From Porticoccaceae bacterium (GTDB lineage: Bacteria; Pseudomonadota; Gammaproteobacteria; Pseudomonadales; Porticoccaceae), in NCBI GenBank assembly GCA_017858295.1, contig JAFMBU010000001.1, forward strand, positions 1 to 42,363: a stretch of DNA of 42,363 bases, given 5' to 3'. The notes under the pieces were generated by a model. The model did not search any database. It saw only the letters and a program-made list of their open reading frames with translations, and had not been told where the DNA came from. Below are positions 1 through 7,731 of the stretch, one piece after another. The translations under genes and the position numbers were made by a program. The first letter of the stretch is position 1, and every line of letters begins with the position of its first letter.

Positions 1-253
1 TAACTTCGTAGGGCTTGGCGCTGGTGGCCACATCAAAGTCTTTCGGTTTAAGGCCGATTAGAAGGTCGCGGACACAGCCACCTACAACATAGGCTTCAAA
101 CCCGGCCTTCTGTAAAACGTCGACGACTTTATACGCGTCGCGGTTGATCATATCCGCAGAAAGGCAGTGTTGACCGTCGCCAAAAATTTGCGGGCCAGAA
201 GCACTTTTTGATGATTTATCTCGCTGGAAGAACTTACTTATGCGTTTCAGCAT
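1..253 (-). CDS. pcnB: Poly(A) polymerase I, N-terminal part (runs off the window)
   Basis: Adds poly(A) tails to RNA 3' ends and so promotes RNA decay. Only the first 84 codons are present. The nucleotidyltransferase signature is clear: VGGCVRDLL, then LKPKDFDVAT with its metal-binding DxD-type acidic residues, preceded by a short basic leader of about 45 residues as in other gammaproteobacterial PcnB proteins. The start is the ATG at 253, which gives the usual N-terminal leader length; an internal Met at residue 35 is less likely. It lies downstream of cbrB in the same direction, the order known from Pseudomonas (dksA-gluQ-cbrA-cbrB-pcnB). The gap to cbrB is only 89 bases. The catalytic core beyond the DxD region and the C-terminal RNA-binding part lie outside the window. 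Confidence 0.93.
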   Translation of the reverse strand, partial: MLKRISKFFQRDKSSKSASGPQIFGDGQHCLSADMINRDAYKVVDVLQKAGFEAYVVGGCVRDLLIGLKPKDFDVATSAKPYEV

Positions 254-342
254 TAAGTGATTGCCGATTAGGTTGTTATTAGAACTATGAGTTTAACAGA
301 GGAACCAACTCTACGGGAGACTAAAGCGACCTTTGATGGCAG

Positions 343-1641
343 TTAGTCGCTGTGCAGCTCATCGCCCTTTTTACGACTGATACCCAGTTTATTGCGTCGC
401 TCCCAAAGGCTCTTACGGCTGATGCCGAGCTTCTTGGCGAGATCTGTCTCGCTCATATTTTCTTGGTTTTCGAGAACGAAGCGGGTGAAATAATCTTCCA
501 GCGATAGGCCTGCGGGGGCGTCGTAATCCTGGGTGAGACTCTGATCAACTGAGCCTGCACTAATACGTTTTATACCTTGCGTAGGTCTGGGGGCTATTTC
601 TCCAAGGCCGATAAGCTCAGCATCAATCGGTTCTCCTGGGGTGGCCATAATCACTGCCTGTTGCAATGTGTTTTTTAACTGCCGCAGGTTGCCCGGCCAC
701 TGATAGTCCACCAGAGCCTGAGTGGCTTCTTCAGTTAGTCCCGAGCTGACATCGTCAAAGTGCACCAGAATTGCCTGAGCAATCGCAGGGATATCTGTGC
801 TCCGTTGGCGCAAAGTGGGCATGGCTATGCTGACTACATCAATCTCATAGTAGAGATCTTTGCGAAATAGATTGGCTAGGCAGAGTTTTTCTAAATCCTG
901 ATCCGAGGAGCAGATAAAGCGACATTGACTAGTTTGCATTACTCTCAATAACAGCGCCTGCAGAGGGGCTGCCAATTCGGCGATATTATTCAGAAAAAGG
1001 GTTGTGCTTGAACTGCTGGCATCGAGCTGGCTGACAAACTCAGCCTCTTTGATGCCGGCGCAGTTAATGTTGATAAATCGTTGCCGAGTGGACTTTTTGC
1101 CGTTGTGGATAGCCAGTGCCAGAGCGGATTTACCGCAGCCAGTTTCACCCTGAATTAGGATTGGCAGATCGGAGGCTGCGACTTTGGGGATCACGCGGGT
1201 GACTTTTTTGATCGCGTCACTGGACCCCAGAAGCGCTATATCCCCCAATGTTTTCGCCGCTACAGCTCGGTGTTTCGAGGCGCTGAGAATACGCCGAACC
1301 GCTAGCAGCATCTCGTCGTGATCAAAGGGTTTGGAAATATAGTCCACAGCGCCTTGGCGCATGGTGTCAACTGCTGAGCGCAGACTGGCATAGCTGGTCA
1401 TAATCAGAACTGGCACTGGATCGACCATTTTAATTAGATCGGTTCCCAGCTGCCCGGGGAGGCGCAGGTCGCTGATAATCAGTGCGAAGTCGTTGAAATC
1501 AACGTTTTCACTGGCAGCTTTGATGCTCACCGCATCACTGACATCGTAGTCATGGCGCTCGAGTAATTTGCGCAGGGAGATACGAATGATCTCTTCGTCT
1601 TCGACAATCAGAATCTGATCTCTGTGGGGCGCATTGCTCAT
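343..1641 (-). CDS. cbrB: CbrB-type response regulator with degenerate AAA+ domain
   Basis: Partner response regulator of the CbrA-like kinase upstream. Receiver domain at about residues 8-120 with the acidic pocket (VEDEE), phospho-acceptor D58 (ISDLRLPG) and K104. An AAA+ domain follows (about 135-335) with an intact Walker A, GETGCGKS (165-172). The C-terminus is a Fis-type helix-turn-helix (LAKKLGISRKSLWERRNKLGI, about 401-421). Two core elements of sigma-54 activators are gone: the stretch between NCAG (193-196) and TLFLNNI (214-220) is too short to hold the GAFTGA loop, and Walker B reads LFLNNI instead of LFLDEI. The segment before sensor I is also shortened. It therefore probably binds DNA and responds to phosphorylation but cannot remodel sigma-54 polymerase. 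Orthology to CbrB rests on neighbours (cbrA, pcnB, gluQ, dksA) and domain order. At 432 residues it is somewhat shorter than a canonical NtrC-class regulator. Confidence 0.85.
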   Translation of the reverse strand: MSNAPHRDQILIVEDEEIIRISLRKLLERHDYDVSDAVSIKAASENVDFNDFALIISDLRLPGQLGTDLIKMVDPVPVLIMTSYASLRSAVDTMRQGAVDYISKPFDHDEMLLAVRRILSASKHRAVAAKTLGDIALLGSSDAIKKVTRVIPKVAASDLPILIQGETGCGKSALALAIHNGKKSTRQRFININCAGIKEAEFVSQLDASSSSTTLFLNNIAELAAPLQALLLRVMQTSQCRFICSSDQDLEKLCLANLFRKDLYYEIDVVSIAMPTLRQRSTDIPAIAQAILVHFDDVSSGLTEEATQALVDYQWPGNLRQLKNTLQQAVIMATPGEPIDAELIGLGEIAPRPTQGIKRISAGSVDQSLTQDYDAPAGLSLEDYFTRFVLENQENMSETDLAKKLGISRKSLWERRNKLGISRKKGDELHSD

Positions 1642-1727
1642 AGATATTTTGTGTGGTCTCGGGGATGGCGCATATTGTTACCTTGAAGCACTGCTGACAC
1701 AAGCAACTTCAACGCAGTTAATCCGGT

Positions 1728-4586
1728 TTAGGTTTTATTTAGGTCAAAGAGTAATTCTGCAGTAGTGCCACGGTCACTATTTTTTGCTGGGCTCGACAGG
1801 TTGATTTCACCGCGAAGATTTTTCACTAGGTTGAACACCATCCAGAGTCCCAAACCAGTACCTTGGCCCGGTTCTTTAGAGGTGATAAAGGGTTCGAATA
1901 GCTGATCCTTGATTGGCTCAGCAATACCGCTGCCCTGATCGCTGATCATGATCCGCAACTTCGATCCATCGGGCTGGCAGCTGATTTCGATGGGGCTGCC
2001 ATCGCTGGTGGCGTCCCGGGCATTGCCCAGCAGGTTGAGAAAAATCTGTACCAGTTGACGGTGGTCACTGACAATTTTTATGTCGGCATCGATTAGGCAG
2101 ACAAACTGTTCTCTGTGCTGCTCTTTGGTCAGGCTGAGTATCTGTATGGCTTCTTCGGCGGCATAGAGCACCGAGACGGGTTGCAGTTGATCATGGTAGG
2201 TTTCATCGCCACGGGAGAAGTTGATCAGCGACTGCACAATCACATTGATGCGATCGGTCTGCGACAGAATCAGCTCCGCCGAGGTTTCGATTTCTGCAGC
2301 CTCAGTTTCATGTTGCAAGTTCTGCGCGATGCAGGCGATTCCGGTGACCGGATTGCCAATCTCATGGGCGACCCCAGCAGCCAGTCGTCCCACCGAGGCC
2401 AAGCGCTCATTGTTGATATAATTTTGGATTAATAACACTGACTTGGATTGGTCTTCCACCAGCAGGATTAAATCGTCATCAGGGCTTATGGCGGTGGATT
2501 TTTGCAGGCCAAACCATTGGGTTTTACCCGCCACTTCTAGCTCCACACTGTCCTTGCTGGATTCGCCTTCCTCTAAAAAGGAGCTGATTGCAGACTGCCA
2601 GGGTTCGGGCAGATCGCTGATCAGGCTGCCGGCCACCATCTCGCTATCGATGCCGGTATAGCGGGCCATGGAACTATTCCATTTGATAATCTCGCCGCCC
2701 TGTCCTAGGGCAATAATGCCGATCGGCAGATTGTCGAGAATTTCTCGGTGATGCATACGCAGCTTGTTCAACTCGCTGGCGATACCGGTGAGGCGATCTC
2801 CTTCAATGGCGAGTACAGATTCGATCAAATAGATATCATCGGGCTCGGGGCGGGTTGGTGTCTCCAGGGGCAGCGCCTGCTCCATCATCTTATAGGCCGC
2901 CAATACACCAAAATTGAGGGTCAGGGACGAGTAGAGGCTGTCGCGGAGTTTGCGCAGTGCTGCAGGGCGGGTTTCACTGGGTTCAAGATCCAGCTTATTC
3001 AGTGCTCGGTCAACCTCCGCATCTGCTTCACTGCCGAGCAATCTACGCAGGCTGACGCGCATCTGCTCAACTGAATTGTGGCTTAGCTGGACCCGAGCGG
3101 GAATATAGATATTGTCCACCATGCACAGTCGGGCAAAGGACTGCTGTTCCTTGTCCATTGGGCTGAGTATGGAAAAAACGGCACACAGAAAGATATTCAC
3201 CATCAGTGCTTCAAAGGCCCAGGTCTGCCAGTTTTCCATACCAAAGACCAGCACCACATCGGTCCCCGGCAGCTGCCAGCTCCATTCGCCAAACAGCATT
3301 GGCAGGGCCAGTGCGGCGAGCCATAGAGAGACGCCGCCAATCAATCCGGCGATCACGCCATTGCGATTGATTTTTGGCAGATAGATGGCGGCCAGCATGG
3401 CCGGTGTTAACTGTGCCAGTCCGGCAAATCCCACTAGGTAGAGATCGGTGATGCTGCGGGCTTTAATAATATGGCTGAGTAGCGCGGCGGCAATAATTAG
3501 TCCGGTTGAAATTCCCAATAGGCGCAGATTAATCCAGCCGCTTAGATAAGGCTGCTTATGCAGCGCTTTAGTGGGCAAGATAAAACTATTGAGCACCATT
3601 TTAGCCAGCATGGTCGACATATTGCACAGCAGCCCAATAGCCACCAGCACAATACTCGCCGCGGCAAGTCCTGCTGCTATGGGGTGTTGACTGAGTGCCG
3701 GAATGGCAAATAGATAATCTTGGAGTGGTGATGAGGATTGCATTGCAATACCAGACCACAGCAACGGAAAGAGGGTAATGCTCGCCAGCAGCATCAACAG
3801 TGGGTAGGCCCAAGAGGTTATCCCGGCCTGGTTATCGGAAATATGCTCGGATATAACAATGCTAAAGTTCACCGGCAGGGCGAAACTGGCTGCGAGGAAA
3901 ATAACAAATAGGCTATATGAGGAATCCATGCGCTGGACGATTAAGCGCTGGCCGCTGCTGACAACCCATTGGTTCATTTCGCTGACACCGCCAAAAATGG
4001 ATTGCACCGAAACCCAAGCTGAGGTTGCCAGTGCCAAGAGCAGTAGAAAGCCGGCTGCAGCCATCACCCAGCGGAGACTGCGTGCCATGCCTTGGTTAAT
4101 CGCGCTCCAATTAATAAGAATAATAATCGAGACAATAATCAGCCTAAACAACCATTTATCAGTCTCGAAGAGAAAGTCATGAACTGAGGAAAGTGCCAGT
4201 AATTGGCCGAGAAACAACGGCATGGTGACGATAATTAGGCTGCTACAGGCAATCACTGCGATAGCTCTGCCGCGAAAACGGAAGGTCAGGAAATCCACCA
4301 GGGAGGCAAAGCGGATAATCTCATTGAGCCTGCGGATGGGGTAAAAAATCAGCGGCGAGAAGAGAAATACCATAGTGAAGGCAAATAGTGCCAGCACCAC
4401 ACTAAAGCCATAGCGGCCAGCCATCTCGATGGTACCAGTGGCCAGCAACGCGCCAGTACCGGCAAATAGCGCTAACACCAAAATCAGATTTTGGCTTCTC
4501 GCACCACCATAAACCGCGAGCAAATAGGCGCCCAGGGTACTGGCAATCAAAAAGCCAATGGCGATGAGGGTTATATCAAGACTCAT
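1728..4586 (-). CDS. cbrA: CbrA-type sensor histidine kinase with SLC5/SSS transporter domain
   Basis: Membrane sensor kinase fused to a sodium:solute symporter-like domain; in Pseudomonas CbrA senses carbon/nitrogen status and histidine. The N-terminal half (about residues 1-480) is a run of hydrophobic helices of the SSS fold, followed by a linker region, a PAS domain (around LDNLPIGIIALGQGGEIIKWN), the H-box (GRLAAGVAHEIGNPVTG) and an ATPase domain with N-box (NLLGNARDAT), G1 (DQGSGIAE) and G2 (GTGLGLWM). The start chosen is the ATG at 4586, which has AGGA 7 bases upstream and begins MSLDITLIAIGF; an upstream ATG at 4628 adds 14 polar residues, lies inside cbrX and has no good ribosome site. 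The protein is then 952 residues, near the size of Pseudomonas CbrA. Its start overlaps the end of cbrX by 11 bases, which suggests translational coupling. Confidence 0.9.
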   Translation of the reverse strand: MSLDITLIAIGFLIASTLGAYLLAVYGGARSQNLILVLALFAGTGALLATGTIEMAGRYGFSVVLALFAFTMVFLFSPLIFYPIRRLNEIIRFASLVDFLTFRFRGRAIAVIACSSLIIVTMPLFLGQLLALSSVHDFLFETDKWLFRLIIVSIIILINWSAINQGMARSLRWVMAAAGFLLLLALATSAWVSVQSIFGGVSEMNQWVVSSGQRLIVQRMDSSYSLFVIFLAASFALPVNFSIVISEHISDNQAGITSWAYPLLMLLASITLFPLLWSGIAMQSSSPLQDYLFAIPALSQHPIAAGLAAASIVLVAIGLLCNMSTMLAKMVLNSFILPTKALHKQPYLSGWINLRLLGISTGLIIAAALLSHIIKARSITDLYLVGFAGLAQLTPAMLAAIYLPKINRNGVIAGLIGGVSLWLAALALPMLFGEWSWQLPGTDVVLVFGMENWQTWAFEALMVNIFLCAVFSILSPMDKEQQSFARLCMVDNIYIPARVQLSHNSVEQMRVSLRRLLGSEADAEVDRALNKLDLEPSETRPAALRKLRDSLYSSLTLNFGVLAAYKMMEQALPLETPTRPEPDDIYLIESVLAIEGDRLTGIASELNKLRMHHREILDNLPIGIIALGQGGEIIKWNSSMARYTGIDSEMVAGSLISDLPEPWQSAISSFLEEGESSKDSVELEVAGKTQWFGLQKSTAISPDDDLILLVEDQSKSVLLIQNYINNERLASVGRLAAGVAHEIGNPVTGIACIAQNLQHETEAAEIETSAELILSQTDRINVIVQSLINFSRGDETYHDQLQPVSVLYAAEEAIQILSLTKEQHREQFVCLIDADIKIVSDHRQLVQIFLNLLGNARDATSDGSPIEISCQPDGSKLRIMISDQGSGIAEPIKDQLFEPFITSKEPGQGTGLGLWMVFNLVKNLRGEINLSSPAKNSDRGTTAELLFDLNKT

Positions 4587-4752
4587 CGGATTTCCTGTGG
4601 CGTTGCAGTATGTAAGCGGCGAAGACAATCAGCGCCCAGACCACAAAAGGTCTAAACCAGCTACTCTGAGGTTCCACAGCCCATCGCGATGCCAGGGGCA
4701 CGACGACACTGCTGAGAAAGATTAAAACCGCAACTAATCGGTAGTTAAGCAT
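4576..4752 (-). CDS. cbrX: CbrX-like small two-helix membrane protein
   Basis: A 58-residue protein that starts at the ATG at 4752 and ends 11 bases inside cbrA. It has two hydrophobic segments, about residues 6-21 (LVAVLIFLSSVVVPLA) and 35-49 (PFVVWALIVFAAYIL), and a basic C-terminal tail QRHRKSDES. A small membrane gene overlapping the start of cbrA is known in Pseudomonas as cbrX, and similar small subunits precede other SSS-family transporters. The assignment rests on position, size and topology, not on a sequence comparison. The overlap places the cbrA ribosome site (AGGA) within the last codons of this gene, so its translation probably controls CbrA output. Easily missed because of its size. 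Confidence 0.7.
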   Translation of the reverse strand: MLNYRLVAVLIFLSSVVVPLASRWAVEPQSSWFRPFVVWALIVFAAYILQRHRKSDES

Positions 4753-4859
4753 TTACGAGCTCGTTGATAAGACTTAAAGATAAGATGACCGCGATGGTAT
4801 GCAAGCTTGCCTGGCAAAGCAAACCGCTTGTTCCCTTGGGTTGCTGCTTGGCTAGGGTG

Positions 4860-5771
4860 CTATGCAGTCCCGGGTGCGGGGATCTCGGCGCAGCTGGGAA
4901 TCCTTGCCAATGCCCAATTGTCGATTGCCCAGCTGAGAATAGTGGCACTGTCTTCACTGCGCAGTTCAGCCGGGGGAGCCTGTTGCAGCCAATCGAGAGC
5001 TAACCAGAGATTGCTGGATTCCTCTCCTGGCACTAGGGCGGGGGCATGATTTTGCTTGCTCAGCTTCTGCCCTTCGGCATTGATCGCTAGGGGCAAATGG
5101 CCGTATTGCACTGCCGGCCTGTGTTCGGCACTAGTGTTCAAACAGCGCTGCAAATAGAGCTGTCTGGGGGTTGAGTCAAGCAGATCTGAGCCGCGAATAA
5201 TATGGCTGATATTTTGAAACAGATCGTCGACAGTGACGGCAAGTTGATAGGAGAACAGTCGGTCGCGCCGCCGAATAACAAAGTCGCCCACCTGGCTGCA
5301 GAGGTTTTGTCGGTAGGCACCCATGATTAAATCATCAAAGGCGATTATTGAATCAGTGCCATGCTCAGACAATCTCAGGCGAGTGGCGGAGTCGGAACTA
5401 ATATGACGCTGGTGACAGCGACCGTCATAAATACCGCCGAGCTCTGAGACTCTTTGACGATTGCAGTCGCAGTTATAGCTCAAGCCGTCGCTGCGCAATT
5501 GTGCCAATGCAGCGTTATAGGCATCACTGCGCTGGCTTTGATAGAGCAGGTCGCCATCCCAGAGCAAGCCGTGGGACTCCAGTTGTTTGAGAATGGTTGT
5601 GGTGGCGCCGAGAATTTCTCGAGGAGGATCTATATCTTCAATTCTAACTAACCACTGACCCTGATGATGGCGCGCGTCGAGGAAGCTAGCCAGGGCACAG
5701 ACGAGAGAACCAAAATGGAGGGGCCCGGTGGGCGAGGGTGCAAAGCGGCCAATATAGGCTGAGGGGTTCAT
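4860..5771 (-). CDS. gluQ: Glutamyl-Q tRNA(Asp) synthetase
   Basis: Activates glutamate and transfers it to queuosine-34 of tRNA(Asp). It is a truncated GluRS-like enzyme of 303 residues lacking the anticodon-binding domain, the normal size for GluQ-Rs. The class I HIGH-type motif is at residues 19-22 (HFGS, within APSPTGPLHFGSL), and the KMSKS-equivalent is KLSKQNHA. The zinc-binding cluster is visible as CDCNRQR...GRC. It follows dksA by 90 bases in the same direction, the conserved dksA-gluQ pair of gammaproteobacteria, and precedes cbrX by about 107 bases that hold no other gene I can support. Confidence 0.94.
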   Translation of the reverse strand: MNPSAYIGRFAPSPTGPLHFGSLVCALASFLDARHHQGQWLVRIEDIDPPREILGATTTILKQLESHGLLWDGDLLYQSQRSDAYNAALAQLRSDGLSYNCDCNRQRVSELGGIYDGRCHQRHISSDSATRLRLSEHGTDSIIAFDDLIMGAYRQNLCSQVGDFVIRRRDRLFSYQLAVTVDDLFQNISHIIRGSDLLDSTPRQLYLQRCLNTSAEHRPAVQYGHLPLAINAEGQKLSKQNHAPALVPGEESSNLWLALDWLQQAPPAELRSEDSATILSWAIDNWALARIPSCAEIPAPGTA

Positions 5772-5861
5772 CGTTTGACCAGATGCAGTTGACTGACTAT
5801 TGGCGGATAACTATATCGCAATTAGATCGCGCAAACAGTCAGCAACTGAGCCGACGGCTGT

Positions 5862-6323
5862 TTAGCCGCCGGTGATCTGTCTTTCTTTGATTTCATCTAG
5901 AGTCTTGCAGTCGACGCAAAGGTCGGCGGTAGGGCGTGCTTCGAGTCGGCGAATGCCTATGTCTACGCCGCACTGGTCACAGAAGCCGTAGTCGTCTTCC
6001 TCGACGCGCACTAAAGTCTTGTCGATTTTCTTGATCAACTTGCGCTCGCGATCACGGGTACGCAGCTCAAGACTGAATTCTTCTTCTTGAGTGGCGCGAT
6101 CGGCAGGATCGGGGAAGTTGGCTGCTTCATCTTTCATATGCATAACAGTGCGGTCGACTTCTTCCATCAACTCACGGCGCCATGCCTTGAGAATATTTTT
6201 GAAGTGCTCGCGCTGCTTTTCATTCATGTACTCTTCATTTTTAGTCTCTACATAAGGAGAGAGACCATGAAGGGTTGCAGATCCAGCGGGAACTGTCTTA
6301 GCTTTAGTTTTTGCTGTTGCCAT
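5862..6323 (-). CDS. dksA: RNA polymerase-binding transcription factor DksA
   Basis: Binds the RNA polymerase secondary channel and, with ppGpp, reshapes transcription during the stringent response. The 153-residue protein has the long coiled-coil arm with the conserved tip acidic pattern (FPDPADRATQEEE), and a four-cysteine zinc finger CDQCG...CVDC near residues 117-141, so it is the zinc-dependent form. The N-terminal leader (MATAKTKAKTV) is lysine-rich. The ATG at 6323 is preceded by a strong sigma-70-type promoter at 6372-6400. It heads a group running dksA-gluQ-cbrX-cbrA-cbrB-pcnB, all on the minus strand. Confidence 0.96.
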   Translation of the reverse strand: MATAKTKAKTVPAGSATLHGLSPYVETKNEEYMNEKQREHFKNILKAWRRELMEEVDRTVMHMKDEAANFPDPADRATQEEEFSLELRTRDRERKLIKKIDKTLVRVEEDDYGFCDQCGVDIGIRRLEARPTADLCVDCKTLDEIKERQITGG

Positions 6324-6371
6324 CTCTAACGTCCACGGTTAAATTTCAGACCCTAAAATACAGGACGTGAG

Positions 6372-6400
6372 TTTATAGAGATATTGAGCCAATTTTTCAA
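6372..6400 (-). promoter_or_regulatory. Probable sigma-70 promoter of dksA
   Basis: On the minus strand, TTGAAA (6395-6400) and TATAAA (6372-6377) are separated by exactly 17 bases. Transcription would start near 6365, about 40 bases before the dksA ATG. Five of six bases match consensus at each element. Confidence 0.65.
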
Positions 6401-6507
6401 GTTAAATTTACCTTTGGCTGCTATTAAACTCTCTTTATCTGCATCTTGGGTCAATTAAGCGCCACATTGGTGCGCATGGGCTGTAATCAGTTACTTTTAG
6501 CGCAATC

Positions 6508-6536
6508 TTGTTACAGGGACTAAAAAATTTTATACC
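6508..6536 (+). promoter_or_regulatory. Possible promoter of sfsA
   Basis: TTGTTA (6508-6513) and TATACC (6531-6536) with a 17-base spacer, inside the 272-base divergent region between dksA and sfsA. A TA-rich tract precedes the -10 element. The match is moderate. I see no convincing operator in the rest of this gap. Confidence 0.4.
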
Positions 6537-6595
6537 TTCTATTCATAACATAAACCGGTAACATTGCCACTTTAAGACGGAAAAATAATGATTCC

Positions 6596-7327
6596 ATGCA
6601 CATAACTCCCGCGCTGCTCTCAGGCACCTTTATCAAGCGCTATAAACGCTTCTTTACCGATATCCGTAGCGCCGATGGCGAGGTGATTACGGTGCACTGC
6701 CCGAATACCGGATCGATGAAAAATTGTCAGGTGGAGGGCTCCCCCTGTTGGTACTCTCTGTCGAATAACCCGAAGCGCAAATTGGCCGGTACACTGGAAA
6801 TTGTTACCAGTGCCTATGGCAATTTGGCGGGGGTGAATACTGGCCGGCCCAATCATCTGGTGCGAGAGGCGATTGAGAGTGATCTTATTCCCGAATTGCG
6901 CGGCTACAGTAGTCTGCGCACCGAAGTGCGCTACGGCGAGGAGAAGAGTCGTATCGATCTGTTGCTTGAGGGTGGTGAGTGCGATAGTCAGTCTGGAAAG
7001 CAAATGGCTTGTTGCTATGTGGAAGTCAAAAACGTCACCCTAGATTGCGGTGATGGCCGCGCCCAGTTTCCCGATTCAGTGACCACCCGCGGCAGCAAAC
7101 ATTTACGTGAACTGATGGCCATGGTGGCAGCCGGTCACCGGGCGGTGCTGTTTTTCTGTGTCCAGTTGAGTGGTGTCGAAGAGGTGTCCGTTGCGGCTCA
7201 TATTGATCCGGTATATGCCGAGACTTTAACCGCGGCGATTGCCGCTGGGGTCGAGGTGATTGTCTGGCAGGCGGATATGGCCCATAACTGCATTAGCCTG
7301 CAGCGGCCGTTGCAGCTAGCCCTCTAG
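6596..7327 (+). CDS. sfsA: SfsA family DNA/RNA nuclease-fold protein
   Basis: SfsA was named sugar fermentation stimulation protein; the family combines an OB-like N-terminal part and a PD-(D/E)XK nuclease-like fold, and its exact role is unsettled. The 243-residue protein carries the family hallmarks: IKRYKRFFTDI, HCPNTGSM, NPKRKL, RPNHLV, the acidic core SRIDLLLEG...CYVEVKNVTL and FPDSVTTRGSKHL. The start at 6596 aligns with the usual family N-terminus (MxxxPxLxxxTxIxRYKRF). No ribosome site is well placed for it; the nearest purine-rich site fits an ATG at 6588 that opens a five-codon reading frame overlapping the sfsA start. The 3' end overlaps the convergent Rieske gene by 4 bases. Confidence 0.93.
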   Translation: MHITPALLSGTFIKRYKRFFTDIRSADGEVITVHCPNTGSMKNCQVEGSPCWYSLSNNPKRKLAGTLEIVTSAYGNLAGVNTGRPNHLVREAIESDLIPELRGYSSLRTEVRYGEEKSRIDLLLEGGECDSQSGKQMACCYVEVKNVTLDCGDGRAQFPDSVTTRGSKHLRELMAMVAAGHRAVLFFCVQLSGVEEVSVAAHIDPVYAETLTAAIAAGVEVIVWQADMAHNCISLQRPLQLAL

Positions 7328-7731
7328 TCGAGATCCCGCAGCGCAGCTTCACGTAGGTTAACCAGCCGGGCAGGTAGAGGCTGATCAGCGGCAATAAAAT
7401 ATTGATCGCCATCCTGTTTGAGGGCTATGGGAGTAAGGTGGTCGCCGACACAGGGTCCGCCAATACACTCACCGCTATCAATTTGGAAAAGTGCGCCATG
7501 GGCGGAGCACTGCAGTAGTGCTCCGTCCAGATCGAGGAACTTCCCTGGCATCCAATTCAGTGGAATGCCCATATGGGGGCAGCTATTCCAGTAGGCATGG
7601 AGTTGATTGTCCTGACGAATAGCAAATAGCTTACGTTCATCAATCTCCAGTTCAACACTCTGTAACTCTTCGAGATCACTGAGTTGGCAGAGAAAGTAAT
7701 CTCGCTCAACTGACTGCTGATTATTGTCCAA
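7324..7731 (-). CDS. Rieske [2Fe-2S] ferredoxin-like protein
   Basis: A small soluble protein of 135 residues with one Rieske cluster. The ligands are CPHMGIPL (Cys-x-His) and CSAHG (Cys-x-x-His), 20-odd residues apart; the usual second disulfide cysteines of respiratory Rieske proteins are absent, as in ferredoxin-type Rieske proteins such as NirD or dioxygenase ferredoxins. There is no signal peptide or membrane anchor, so it is cytoplasmic. It overlaps the 3' end of htpX by 11 bases and is probably co-transcribed with it, and it overlaps the convergent sfsA by 4. The electron-transfer partner cannot be read from the window. Confidence 0.85.
   Translation of the reverse strand: MDNNQQSVERDYFLCQLSDLEELQSVELEIDERKLFAIRQDNQLHAYWNSCPHMGIPLNWMPGKFLDLDGALLQCSAHGALFQIDSGECIGGPCVGDHLTPIALKQDGDQYFIAADQPLPARLVNLREAALRDLD

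Noticed and set aside
4587..4628. Longer cbrA N-terminus from ATG 4628.
   Set aside because: It lies in the cbrX coding region, lacks a ribosome site, and the ATG at 4586 has AGGA and begins at the first transmembrane helix.
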